From positions 62,001 through 126,000 of the forward strand of contig JAPLFH010000040.1 in the NCBI GenBank assembly GCA_026390815.1: a DNA stretch of 64,000 nucleotides, written 5' to 3'. Both the position numbers and the translations under genes were made by a program. Of the stretch, positions 9,391 to 18,044 are shown in pieces (positions within the stretch are counted from its first letter, which is position 1; each line of letters begins with the position of its first letter). Origin of the DNA: Ignavibacteriales bacterium. Its GTDB lineage: Bacteria; Bacteroidota; Ignavibacteria; Ignavibacteriales; SURF-24. Below the pieces are notes generated by a model. It was given only the letters and a program-made list of their open reading frames with translations, searched no databases and had not been told where the DNA came from.

Positions 9391-9413
9391 AAAATTGTTA
9401 GACAATAAATTTA

Positions 9414-9956
9414 ACAACAGTAAGTAGTCCCATAGGGACGAAATATTGCATACAACAATGAGCAACACCTATACACAAATTCATATTCAAATAATTTTTG
9501 CTGTTCAATACCGAAGGGCAATTATTGATGGTATATGGAAGGATGAATTGTACAAATACATTACAGGAATTATTCAAGCACAAAAACACAAATTAGTTAT
9601 AATTAATGGAGTCGCAGACCATGTTCATATACTAATCGGTTATAGACCTCATCAATCATTATCTGATTTGCTTCAGGATATAAAAGGTAGTTCATCAAAA
9701 TGGATTAATGAAAGCAAGTTTACACACTCAAAATTTGCGTGGCAGGAAGGATATGGAGCATTCTCATATAGTCATTCACATTTATCTAAAGTAATCAATT
9801 ACATAAAGAATCAAGAACAGCACCATAAAAAAATAACCTTTACCGAAGAGTATAAATCGTGGCTTAAAGCCTATAACGTTGAATTTGATGAACGATACAT
9901 TTTAAGAGAACCTGAATAATAATATTTCGTCCCTGACGGGACTTTACTATTGTTGT
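9414..9956 (+). mobile_element. IS200-like element or REP-transposase module bounded by inverted hairpin repeats
   Basis: The left arm (9414-9447) and the reverse complement of the right arm (9921-9956) align almost throughout: ACAACA, a short spacer, GTCCC, loop, GGGACGAAATATT. The inner 13 bp (9435-9447 and 9921-9933) match perfectly. Each arm contains a GTCCC/GGGAC hairpin (9427-9439 and 9929-9942). Classical IS200 ends are not inverted repeats of each other, whereas paired inverted REP units around a Y1 transposase are typical of REP-associated transposase loci. The outer hairpins at 9373-9390 and 9983-9993 extend the array. Confidence 0.7.
9458..9919 (+). CDS. IS200/IS605-family Y1 (HUH) transposase
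   Basis: The protein (153 residues from the ATG at 9458) has the HUH metal-binding motif as DHVHILIG near residues 53-60 and the C-terminal helix with the nucleophile tyrosine in NYIKNQEQHHKK. These belong to single-strand transposases that cut and join DNA through a 5'-phosphotyrosine bond. No tnpB is present. An upstream in-frame TTG at 9446 lies within the left inverted repeat and is less likely as a start. The gene looks intact, so the enzyme may act on the hairpins that flank it. Confidence 0.88.
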   Translation: MSNTYTQIHIQIIFAVQYRRAIIDGIWKDELYKYITGIIQAQKHKLVIINGVADHVHILIGYRPHQSLSDLLQDIKGSSSKWINESKFTHSKFAWQEGYGAFSYSHSHLSKVINYIKNQEQHHKKITFTEEYKSWLKAYNVEFDERYILREPE

Positions 9957-10076
9957 TTTGAAAGATTTTTACCAATATTGGATCCCTCTGGGACCAGTGA
10001 TTCTAAATATTTTCTAGTAAATAAAGGTAGGACTTCATTGCATTAACAAAGAAGTAATGAAGAAAGGGTAAACTAG

Positions 10077-10955
10077 ATGAGAGCAATTATTCTGTTATTG
10101 ATTTTTCTTACTTCAACATGTTTTTCTATTCCCTCAAATAAAGATTCTAAAAATTGTTTTAGAGTGATGACTTATAATATCCGGTATGCCGGGGATAAAA
10201 TTTCTGATGGTACAAATGCCTGGGATAATAGAAAGGAATTTGTAAGTAAAACAATAAGATTCCACAAAGCTGATATAGTTGGTCTTCAGGAAGCGCTCAA
10301 GATACAACTTGATGATTTTAATAAACTTCTTCCAGAGTACATCCAAATTGGAGTTGGACGAGATGATGGAAAAGAAAAAGGGGAGTTTTCTGCTGTGCTG
10401 ATACGAAAAGATCGGTTTAAGATTTTAACCCAATCAACTTTTTGGTTATCAGAAACACCGGATCAACCATCCAAAGGCTGGGATGCCGCATTCCCTAGAA
10501 TTGTAACCTGGGCAAAACTTCTTGATAGCCAAACAAAAAAAATATTTTTTCTGTTTAATACTCACTTCGATCATATGGGTGAAGCGGCAAAGAAAAGCAG
10601 CGCAACTTTGATATTAAAAAAGATATCAGAAATTGCACCTGGTTTTCCGGTAGTTGTTACCGGCGATTTTAATTCACTTAAAGATTCTGATCCGTATAAA
10701 ATTCTAACCGAATCTAAAGGCAAAGATTCAAAGCATGAATTATTTGATTCTCAATTCATTTCGCAAAACGGGCATTACGGTGGCTACGTTAGCTTTAATG
10801 GATTCCAGGACACATTGGAAGTGAACAACAAGATTGATTACATTTTTGTTAATAAGAAAATAAATGTTTATCAGCACGGTATAATTGGAGAAAAAATTGA
10901 TGGGCGTTATCCATCAGATCATATGCCGGTTGTAGCGGATCTTTATATTAAGTAA
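10077..10955 (+). CDS. Secreted endonuclease/exonuclease/phosphatase-family protein
   Basis: A signal peptide spans about residues 1-20. The rest is one EEP domain with VMTYNIRYAG (first motif, Asn), IVGLQEA (Glu), FNTHFDHMGEAAR-like FNTHFDHMGEAAK, VTGDFNS (Asp/Asn) and the C-terminal SDHMPVVADL (Asp/His). These form the Mg-dependent hydrolase site. At 292 residues it matches small secreted EEP proteins of Bacteroidota, which hydrolyse phosphodiesters or phosphomonoesters of uncertain nature. It begins an accessory stretch after the transposase. GAAAGGGTAAACTAG before the ATG is a weak ribosome binding site. Confidence 0.85.
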   Translation: MRAIILLLIFLTSTCFSIPSNKDSKNCFRVMTYNIRYAGDKISDGTNAWDNRKEFVSKTIRFHKADIVGLQEALKIQLDDFNKLLPEYIQIGVGRDDGKEKGEFSAVLIRKDRFKILTQSTFWLSETPDQPSKGWDAAFPRIVTWAKLLDSQTKKIFFLFNTHFDHMGEAAKKSSATLILKKISEIAPGFPVVVTGDFNSLKDSDPYKILTESKGKDSKHELFDSQFISQNGHYGGYVSFNGFQDTLEVNNKIDYIFVNKKINVYQHGIIGEKIDGRYPSDHMPVVADLYIK

Positions 10956-10993
10956 ATCATCATGCTATAAGAATAAATATTTTTCTAAATCAT

Positions 10994-11042
10994 TCTCTAA
11001 CTCTTGTTCTTAATCTTGCTCTTGTTCTCTCTCTTGCTCTTG
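10994..11042. repeat. Dispersed intergenic repeat, copy 2, with hexanucleotide periodicity
   Basis: On the minus strand the segment reads as successive AGANNN units (AGAGCA, AGAGAG, AGAACA, AGAGCA, AGATTA, AGAACA, AGAGTT). It contains the TTCTTAATCTTG core shared with 52683-52760. It lies between the EEP and epimerase genes. Confidence 0.6.
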
Positions 11043-11141
11043 TGATGAAGTGGAACAAACGCGCCCATTACAAATGTTATAAGTGTGGTTAAGCAAGCAA
11101 ACAAATTTAAAATACAAAACACAAACAAATAAGATAAAATT

Positions 11142-12077
11142 ATGAGACATACAATTTTAGGCGCTGGTGGTTCAATAGGAAACGCACTAGCATATGAATT
11201 ATTAAAAACTAAAGATGATAACATTCGTCTTGTTTCGCGGAGCAACTATACAATACCAGGAACGGATTCGTTTAAGGCAGATATTACTTCCTATGAAGAA
11301 ACTTTGAATAGCGTTAAAAACTCCGATATAGTTTATTTAAGTGCAGGTCTTCAGTATGATACAAAAGTATGGACAGAATTGTGGTATAAGATTATGCAAA
11401 ACACAATAGATGCCTGTAAAAAAGTTGGAGCTAAATTGATCTTTTTTGACAACGTTTATATGTACGGTAAAGTAAATGGTAAAATGACTGAAACCACACC
11501 ATATAATCCCTGCAGTAGAAAGGGCGAAATAAGAGCAAAACTTGCAACTATGTTGGAAGACGAGTTTAAGAAAAAAAATATAAATGCTATTATTGCAAGA
11601 GCGGCAGATTTTTACGGTCCATATGCAACAAAATCCAGTGTACCATACGTATTAGCAATTGATAAATTAATGAATGGAAAAAGTGCGCAATGGTTAGTTG
11701 ATGTTAATAAACCGCATTCATTTAGCTATACAATAGATTGTGCAAAAGGACTAAAGTTACTCTCAAAAAGTGATGAATCATTTAATCAAATTTGGCATTT
11801 ACCAACATACAATCCTGCACTAGATGGGAAAACATTTATCAACCTGATTGCCAAAGAATTAGGTGTTGCTCCAAATTATTCTGTTCTAAAAAAATGGATG
11901 ATAAAAGCTGTTGGTTTCTTTAACAAAACTTTATCAGAAATTTATGAAATGCTTTACCAGAGTGAGTTTGAGTATTATTTTGATTCAACAAAGTTCAACA
12001 ATTTTTTCAATTATAAACCAATATCTTACGCTGAAGGAATTCACGAGACAATTGAGTTTATAAAAAAAAATAAATGA
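11142..12077 (+). CDS. NAD-dependent epimerase/dehydratase-like SDR protein
   Basis: The N-terminus has the nucleotide-binding motif GAGGSIG at residues 7-13. A NVYMYG segment occurs near residues 104-109, where extended SDRs carry the catalytic Tyr region, but the classical YxxxK is replaced by SRKGEIRAKL, so it is an atypical extended SDR. It resembles cytoplasmic enzymes acting on sugar nucleotides or other small substrates; the substrate cannot be predicted. The 311-residue length is complete. It is flanked by intergenic repeats and has no obvious partner gene. Confidence 0.78.
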   Translation: MRHTILGAGGSIGNALAYELLKTKDDNIRLVSRSNYTIPGTDSFKADITSYEETLNSVKNSDIVYLSAGLQYDTKVWTELWYKIMQNTIDACKKVGAKLIFFDNVYMYGKVNGKMTETTPYNPCSRKGEIRAKLATMLEDEFKKKNINAIIARAADFYGPYATKSSVPYVLAIDKLMNGKSAQWLVDVNKPHSFSYTIDCAKGLKLLSKSDESFNQIWHLPTYNPALDGKTFINLIAKELGVAPNYSVLKKWMIKAVGFFNKTLSEIYEMLYQSEFEYYFDSTKFNNFFNYKPISYAEGIHETIEFIKKNK

Positions 12078-12297
12078 AGACCATTAACAGATTATAAAAA
12101 CCGTAAGGATTCATTCGATTTACAGTGAAGTTTTACACCTGAAGACTTAAAGTTACTTGAATTATGTCGCAACGACCTTTCCTAAATTTTGGGGGTACTG
12201 TATTATTGAATAACAAAGTATTATAGTGAATTGTCTGAAAAGCTATTTCAATTTATATATACAATAATTAAGTTTGTTACGTAAAATCAATTTTTCT

Positions 12298-12798
12298 ATG
12301 AAACAAGCAGATATTGATGCCCTGATTATAATGCCTAAGCTTATTTCTTCTTCTACTAAAGGGAAGTTCAAGCTTATAAATAGAAGTAGAAGAATTAATC
12401 TTGAAGCGATTTCTGAAGATGAAAAAAATTCATTTGAAATATTTATAAGGCAAAGTGAAAAATTTGAAGAACGTTTTTCCATAGGCTTAATGTTAATTCC
12501 ACCGGAGGAGGATAATATAATATTAGTAAGATATAATGGAGTACATGGAGAGCATAAAAATTTATTTACTGACAGAAAAGTCTATTACTCTTTTCATAAA
12601 CATTATGCTACTGAAGAAGCAATATTGCAAGAAATTAAACCAGAACATACGGCAAAAGAATCTAATTACGTACATTTTAAAGGAGCCTTGATAAAGTTCT
12701 TCGAAGAATTAAATTTTATCAATTATAAAGATTATTTAAAAATTTTTGAAATAGAATACGAGGATCCTGACCAAACGAATTTATTTGGAATACAATGA
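12298..12798 (+). CDS. Protein of unknown function resembling DUF6978, first gene of a two-gene cassette
   Basis: The ATG at 12298 is preferred (166 residues) over the upstream TTG at 12274. The sequence begins KQADIDALIIMPKLI, and has a central region IILVRYNGVHGEHKN that resembles, by memory only, the DUF6978 family. There are no signal peptide, membrane segments or recognised catalytic motifs. The stop overlaps the start of the next gene by 4 nt (ATGA), so the two proteins are almost certainly made together. Such tightly paired small genes in variable DNA are often toxin-antitoxin or defence modules, but nothing in this protein proves that. Confidence 0.6.
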   Translation: MKQADIDALIIMPKLISSSTKGKFKLINRSRRINLEAISEDEKNSFEIFIRQSEKFEERFSIGLMLIPPEEDNIILVRYNGVHGEHKNLFTDRKVYYSFHKHYATEEAILQEIKPEHTAKESNYVHFKGALIKFFEELNFINYKDYLKIFEIEYEDPDQTNLFGIQ

Positions 12799-13568
12799 AT
12801 GAAGTAAACGAAATAAGGAAAATACTAACAAGTCAATTTTCGGATTTGTTTGATATTAAATTAATAAGACCTAATATTTACCAGGTAATGCTTCCTTTCT
12901 ATTATCCCGATGGCGATATATACGAGATTTTTATTGAGAAAAATAATGGCAATTATATAGTTCAGGATTATGGTTTGTCTTTAATGAAATTATCATATGA
13001 CACTGAAACAGAAACGGATTCAAAAAAAGATTTGATAAAAAAAATAATATCAGAAAATCAGGTAAAATATGATTCAGGGAATATTTATCTGCCTTCTGAA
13101 CAGGATTCACTGATTCCTAATCTATTGGCAATTATAGATACTATTACAAAAATTACATCGCTTAATGTGTTAAATAGAAAACTCATTAGAAATGTATTTT
13201 ATGAATTATTGGAATCATTTCTGTCAGAAAAATTTAAAGATTACGGTTTTGAAAGAAAATTTATTCCTGATGCAGTCCCTTTTGCTTCTGATTATTTAGC
13301 ACCCCATGCAATAACCAAAACTAAATTGAACACACCTATTTGTATATTTCCTATTGCTTCCAATGATAGATGTGACCAGGTTACAATTACTGTACAGCAT
13401 TATTTATTGAGCAATTATCATCCTTTGTTAATTGGGATATATGAGAACATGGAAGATATTTTTCCTAAAAAGAGTTCAAAAGTAACTAATCTTTTAGACA
13501 AACAATTTTCTTACCTGGATAAAAACGAAGAATTTATTAGCAGCTATTTGGTTGAACGAATTAACTGA
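12795..13568 (+). CDS. DUF1828-domain protein, second gene of the cassette
   Basis: The N-terminal part shows a compact strand-rich module, DGDIYEIFIEKNNGNYIVQD followed by YGLSLMKL (about residues 37-65), which matches the DUF1828 pattern of an acidic, glycine-turn beta domain. The C-terminal 150 residues are helical with a strand-rich end, without motifs that I recognise. At 257 residues it has no signal peptide or membrane segment and is predicted cytoplasmic. It starts inside the end of the preceding gene (ATGA). The biochemical role is unknown. Confidence 0.6.
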   Translation: MNEVNEIRKILTSQFSDLFDIKLIRPNIYQVMLPFYYPDGDIYEIFIEKNNGNYIVQDYGLSLMKLSYDTETETDSKKDLIKKIISENQVKYDSGNIYLPSEQDSLIPNLLAIIDTITKITSLNVLNRKLIRNVFYELLESFLSEKFKDYGFERKFIPDAVPFASDYLAPHAITKTKLNTPICIFPIASNDRCDQVTITVQHYLLSNYHPLLIGIYENMEDIFPKKSSKVTNLLDKQFSYLDKNEEFISSYLVERIN

Positions 13569-13806
13569 CCATTATACTTTTTCACTTGGTTGTCATGAAC
13601 TATAAGAATTTCCGAGAATTCATTTCCCTAACTTTTGCCAAAGCCTGAATGGTAATCTTGTTGACATCAATTTTTCAATTCACTATGTTTCAAACAAAAT
13701 ACTACTCTAATTACTTAGATAATTACTGTTCTTGCAAAAAAAAATATTCTAATATTTCGGAAAATAATTATGCTTTTATAAAAAATAACACGGATTTTAA
13801 AAATAA

Positions 13807-14877
13807 ATGTTAATCGCTATAAATGAAAGTGGAGATAGAACCAAACCATATAAAAAAGGTATTGGACTATGCCCTATTTGTATGGATAAAGTTCAGGCCG
13901 TATGTGGACCAATAAACAAGCATCATTGGCGTCATGCACCTAATCCCCGTTGTGATCCTTGGCAGGAACATGAAACAGAATGGCATAGGCGATGGAAAAG
14001 CGAATTCCCAGAAGATTGGCAAGAAATTATAATAAACAAAAATGGAGAAAAACATAGAGCTGATATAAAAACCACGAATGAATTGGTAGTAGAATTCCAG
14101 AATTCTTCAATTTCAGCTGATATAATAAAAGAAAGGGAAACCTTTTATGAGAAAATAATTTGGCTAATAAATGCAAATAATTTCAAGGATAATTTTAAAT
14201 TTGGGATGAAGGCACCTCAAGATTTGGTTGAAAATTCCTGTCTCCGAATTATAAATGAGAATTTAAAAAAAGAGAAAGAAGAGATTGATTCACTCAAATC
14301 GAAAATTCAAGAGAAAAATATTGAGTATTTGCATTATGTTGATACAATTAAAAATATTGTTTCTATTTACCAAGATCTCTTGAATAGGAAATGTGATTAT
14401 CATTATCCATTCCCTTCAAGTAATAAATTATTCAATGAGTTGAAGGGAATCCGACAAAAGCAGGCTAAAGTGTATACTGAGCTCGAAGATTTAAAATTAA
14501 AAAAGAAAACATTTCTAAATTATGAAAAGTGCCCAAAATATGAGTATAAAGATTATAGTATAATATCATTTGCAGATATAAATAAATTGAATTTCAGAAA
14601 ATGTAAAGTAATTGAATCCTCTACAATACATGAATTATTTCCAATGGTTTATGACTTGAATAGTGAAAATGATTTTCAATATTTTAAGAGTCATCCTAAT
14701 AAATATAAGTTAATTATAAATCTTACTGATAGTATTAGAAACATTGATGAAAAGATGGAAGTCAATGAAAATGAAATGGAAATATTAAACAGTATCAAGG
14801 ACAATATTAAAAAGGAAATATATAATTCTCTTTCAAGTTGGTTAATAAAAAAAAAGAAGAACTTGAAGAAGAGTTAA
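13807..14877 (+). CDS. CoiA-like competence/nuclease-family protein, zero-frame product ending early
   Basis: Residues 20-115 carry the CoiA-like nuclease pattern: a CPIC zinc-type pair at 22-25, HHWRHAPN at 39-46, EHETEWHRRWK at 54-64, HRADI at 83-87 with D86, and VVEFQNSSIS at 94-103 with E96 and Q98. This matches restriction-endonuclease-like domains of CoiA relatives, a family linked to natural transformation. A coiled-coil region follows. Frame zero stops at 14875-14877 after KKKKNLKKS, but a -1 reading continues the coiled coil for 99 more residues. The gene is AT-rich, stands alone and lies within accessory DNA. Confidence 0.75.
   Translation: MLIAINESGDRTKPYKKGIGLCPICMDKVQAVCGPINKHHWRHAPNPRCDPWQEHETEWHRRWKSEFPEDWQEIIINKNGEKHRADIKTTNELVVEFQNSSISADIIKERETFYEKIIWLINANNFKDNFKFGMKAPQDLVENSCLRIINENLKKEKEEIDSLKSKIQEKNIEYLHYVDTIKNIVSIYQDLLNRKCDYHYPFPSSNKLFNELKGIRQKQAKVYTELEDLKLKKKTFLNYEKCPKYEYKDYSIISFADINKLNFRKCKVIESSTIHELFPMVYDLNSENDFQYFKSHPNKYKLIINLTDSIRNIDEKMEVNENEMEILNSIKDNIKKEIYNSLSSWLIKKKKNLKKS
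14850..14856 (+). promoter_or_regulatory. Candidate -1 frameshift slippery heptamer A AAA AAG
   Basis: In the reading frame of the CoiA-like gene the sequence is A-AAA-AAG, the same heptamer used in E. coli dnaX. It lies at the end of a run of nine A (14847-14855). A -1 shift would join KKK to EELEEELKKIEWK and give a protein of about 449 residues. Polymerase slippage on A9, or a sequencing or real indel, would have the same effect. Confidence 0.5.
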
Positions 14878-15155
14878 AAAAGATAGAATGGAAATTATCA
14901 TATCTTGAATCAGAAAATTCAAAACAGCAAACAATTTATGATAAGAAACGTGTTTTACTAAAAAATAAACTTATTCGACATGACGGCTTATATAAATACT
15001 ATTGGAATTATAAAAGAAAATCGTGGGAAGAATCAAGTAAGAATTTATATTTCGATTTTGGTGGTTGTATCTTTGAAATACTAAATGATAGTTTCTTAAG
15101 AAAAATTACAAAGGATGAGTTTATAAAAGAAATAATGAGTTTTGAATGTCAGTAG
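14856..15155 (+). CDS. C-terminal portion of the CoiA-like protein in the -1 frame
   Basis: This frame encodes 99 residues. It opens with a charged helix (EELEEELKKIEWKLSYLE) that continues the coiled coil of the upstream frame, then a compact end with KYYWNYKRKSWEESSKN and FGGCIFEIL. As a separate gene it could start only at TTG 14838, which has no ribosome binding site and overlaps the preceding frame by 40 nt. I therefore read it as the tail of the preceding protein, reached by frameshifting, or lost by a frameshift mutation. Confidence 0.6.
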   Translation, partial: EELEEELKKIEWKLSYLESENSKQQTIYDKKRVLLKNKLIRHDGLYKYYWNYKRKSWEESSKNLYFDFGGCIFEILNDSFLRKITKDEFIKEIMSFECQ

Positions 15156-15297
15156 TTCATGCTCTATTTGTATTTTAGAAAGTTTTGGCAGTTCAGTGCA
15201 TTGGTAAGGTTGCAATAATGAATTAAGATACTTTTGTAATTCCAAACTGCGCATACCTGCAAACCGTTGCTAGAAATTATACGAACAATAAACATTT

Positions 15298-16266
15298 ATG
15301 AAAAATTTACTTTTAACTCTTTCACTTGCATTACTTGCAAGTACCCTTTTTGCACAGACAGAGAAAGCTGTTTACAAATCCGTTGCAGATAAATTAGAAT
15401 ACTTTTATAATACTGAAAAGTATGACAGTGTGTTTGCTTTGTTTTCAAGTGAGATGCAAAATTTCTTGCCTCTTAACAAAACAATCGATTTTTTAACCGG
15501 CTTAAAATCGCAGGCAGGAAAAATTACAAAGCGGCAGTTCGTGAAGTATGTAAACGGAACATATGCTTCTTACAAGACAAATTTTGAAAGAGCTTTATAT
15601 GCTGTAAATATTTCAGTTGATAATAATTCAAAAATTAATGGATTATTTGTAAAACCTTTTACAGAAGACAATTTGCCAAAGATTGATCGTAACTCAACCA
15701 AATTAACACTTCCATTCAAAGGTGAGTGGACAGTTATTTGGGGTGGCGATACAAAAGAATTAAATTACCACATTGAAAGTCCCGCACAGAAAAATGCTTT
15801 CGACTTTGTAATCACTGATATTAAAGGAAATTCCTTTAAGACAGATGGTAAAACGAATGAAGATTATTATGCTTTTGGTAAAGAGTTAATAGCACCCTGC
15901 GATGGAGAAATAGTTTTAGTTGTTGATGGCGTCAAGGACAACATACCAGGGAACCTGAATCCAGTTTATCTTCCGGGAAATACCGTTATTATAAAAACTA
16001 TGAATAACGAATATTTGTTCTTTGCACATTTCAAGCAGCATTCAATTAAAGTTACCGAAGGACAAAAAGTTAAACAGGGAATGGTTTTGGGACTCTGTGG
16101 CAATTCAGGAAACTCATCTGAGCCACATTTGCATTTTCACATTCAGAACGTAGAAGATATGAATGTTGCAACAGGTGTTAAATGTTTCTTTGATAAGTTA
16201 ATTGTAAACGGACAGACAAAAACAGATTATTCACCAATTAAAAAAGACAAAATTAAAAGCGAATAA
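15298..16266 (+). CDS. Exported M23-family peptidase
   Basis: A signal peptide covers about residues 1-19 and ends at LFAQ. The N-terminal 120 residues resemble a small helical DUF3887-like domain, a tentative call. The C-terminal LytM domain holds AFDFV (metal-ligand Asp), IIKTMNNEYLFFAHF and HLHFH with H277, H279 and H281. The usual first zinc-ligand His four residues before the Asp is not present (Lys there), though many exported relatives share this. It may cleave peptidoglycan cross-bridges or may be a divergent non-catalytic form. It is complete at 322 residues and appears monocistronic. Confidence 0.82.
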   Translation: MKNLLLTLSLALLASTLFAQTEKAVYKSVADKLEYFYNTEKYDSVFALFSSEMQNFLPLNKTIDFLTGLKSQAGKITKRQFVKYVNGTYASYKTNFERALYAVNISVDNNSKINGLFVKPFTEDNLPKIDRNSTKLTLPFKGEWTVIWGGDTKELNYHIESPAQKNAFDFVITDIKGNSFKTDGKTNEDYYAFGKELIAPCDGEIVLVVDGVKDNIPGNLNPVYLPGNTVIIKTMNNEYLFFAHFKQHSIKVTEGQKVKQGMVLGLCGNSGNSSEPHLHFHIQNVEDMNVATGVKCFFDKLIVNGQTKTDYSPIKKDKIKSE

Positions 16267-16677
16267 AAACATGGTAATTCTTTCGGTTATAATTTAATCT
16301 AATATTTTTTTCACGTTCTATTTTTCCCCTGTAAGTTTAAGCAGTACAATTTTTAAAGGGATGGATTGGGTATACGAAGTATCTTTTGTAACAAGCTTAA
16401 ATATGACTATTTATAAAACCTTATTGACTTAAACCAATCCGTTTGTTAAGTTGAAAGCAAAATTTTACTTTCCTTGTTTTGAAAAAAGAAATTATAATTA
16501 CTACGGAATCAAAGTTGAACGGTGAGGAGTTAGAAAAACTCGAGTAAAGATATTTGATAATTAAAGTTTCCGCTTTACACCTAATCAAGGATTTTTGACC
16601 TTGATAGATATAGATAACATTAATGGCACGAGCTATTCCTGCTGGGACAAAAAGATCAAAGCTTTTGGGAGGATGGG
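16267..16677. other. Intergenic region, 411 bp, no gene recognised
   Basis: No ORF with a convincing start or family resemblance is seen on either strand. The last 60 nt contain the ribosome binding site of the next gene (GGGAGGATGGG). A short 5-bp stem (GAGTT/AACTC near 16527-16541) is too weak to name. The base composition is uneven, with a more GC-rich part at 16600-16660, which may be a remnant of something lost. Confidence 0.5.
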
Positions 16678-17784
16678 ATGAAAAAAATATTTTTAACAGT
16701 CTTTTTTCTATCGATAACCATAGTATGCTATTCACAAGAAACAATTAACCTTCATAAACCGAAAGAAAATCCTTTTAAATATGAGTGGGAACAATTCGAT
16801 CTGCTCTTTGATTCAAGTTATGTTCACACCTGGTTGGAAAACGGTTGGATAAATATTGAACAAATCAGTAAGTCGAATAAACTTATTTGGCGAACAGTTC
16901 TTGCAAAAGGAGATCTACAAAACAAACCAATAATAATAAAAAGCAAAACCCTTATAGAAATAAATGATGCTACTAAAAAATATTTTATAAGAGCTGAAGC
17001 ATCAATCAATCGAATTCCTTTTATAGTTTTGCGTGGATTAATACAAGATGACATTTCAGAGAATGAGGGATTTGATCCTACCGAATATAACTTAAATTTT
17101 GTTTATTCAAAGGTTATTAACGAAGAAAAGGGTTTCCAAGAATGGGAATATGCTGGTTGGAAATATATTGGATTCGGAAAAAATGACAATCCAAAGACAA
17201 ACGGAATTTTCAGGCTTGACCACTATAATTATACAGATGAAACCGATTTTAGGTCAGGCTTAAGTAATAATAGTGTGTTTATTTGGGAAGACAAACATTT
17301 CTATTATGATAAAGGATTTTTATATGCCGAGCTTCTTTCTGACGCCTATGTAAATAGTACAGCATCGTTAGAAGAGTGCCCTAATTTTACGATTGAGAAA
17401 TGGTACAATAGTGATAAAGGAATAACAAAAAATGAATTGAAAGGTAAGCTTTCTATTGTTTATTTTTGGCGTGCAAACTGTTGGATTACGACTTATCCAC
17501 TCGTAAAATTGAATTATTTACATGAAAAATACAGTAAAGACGGATTGCGAGTAATTGGTATCCACGAAAATAAACGAAAAGACCTACTTGAAAAATATCT
17601 TCTTGAGAATCCGGATATCATTTTTCCTATTGGTTTCGATTCCGGAAAAACAAAGGTAGATTTCGAAGTTGATTCATCCCCATTTTTTTTTATTATAGAT
17701 GGTAAAGGGAAGATAATTAAAATGCTAAAGTTCATTCCATCAGAAGAACAGGTTAAAAAGCTATTATTCAATTTAGATAAATAA
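16678..17784 (+). CDS. Exported TlpA/thioredoxin-fold protein lacking the CxxC motif
   Basis: A signal peptide spans residues 1-20 (ending YSQE). The N-terminal 240 residues are strand-rich and unrecognised. From about residue 245 a TlpA-like thioredoxin fold is visible: KGKLSIVYFWRANCWITTYP, VKLNYLHEKY, GLRVIGIHENK, a cis-Pro site in SSPFFFIIDGKGKII. The active-site WCxxC is changed to NCWIT, leaving C268 alone, so ordinary dithiol exchange is not expected. It could be a peroxiredoxin-like or structural derivative. The gene is complete at 368 residues. Confidence 0.78.
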   Translation: MKKIFLTVFFLSITIVCYSQETINLHKPKENPFKYEWEQFDLLFDSSYVHTWLENGWINIEQISKSNKLIWRTVLAKGDLQNKPIIIKSKTLIEINDATKKYFIRAEASINRIPFIVLRGLIQDDISENEGFDPTEYNLNFVYSKVINEEKGFQEWEYAGWKYIGFGKNDNPKTNGIFRLDHYNYTDETDFRSGLSNNSVFIWEDKHFYYDKGFLYAELLSDAYVNSTASLEECPNFTIEKWYNSDKGITKNELKGKLSIVYFWRANCWITTYPLVKLNYLHEKYSKDGLRVIGIHENKRKDLLEKYLLENPDIIFPIGFDSGKTKVDFEVDSSPFFFIIDGKGKIIKMLKFIPSEEQVKKLLFNLDK

Positions 17785-18044
17785 AACAATAACCTGTCTT
17801 GTAAGTTCACTAACGGTAATTTTTATGCATAACATCATAAAATCATTCCTTAGTTGGCAAGGACCGTACCTTACCAGAAGTCTAAACTCAGAATGAGAAA
17901 AAAATAATTACTCTACATTTATTTATGAAAGATAATAATCTTCAACTTTCCTTAATCGCAGCAGATTTAAAATTGTAGTTGCAACATTAGACAATCCCGG
18001 ATTTTGAACCTTCGCTTTAAAACGCTTTTAGTTTTTATCCCGGC

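Noticed and set aside
15156-15297. Possible integron attC site (AAACCGTTGCTAG before the M23 gene)
   Set aside because: I found no matching inverted R/L boxes and no integrase gene; the resemblance is to a few bases only.
16267-16677. Decayed gene before the TlpA-like protein
   Set aside because: Short pieces look coding-like, but none gives a consistent frame or a family match.
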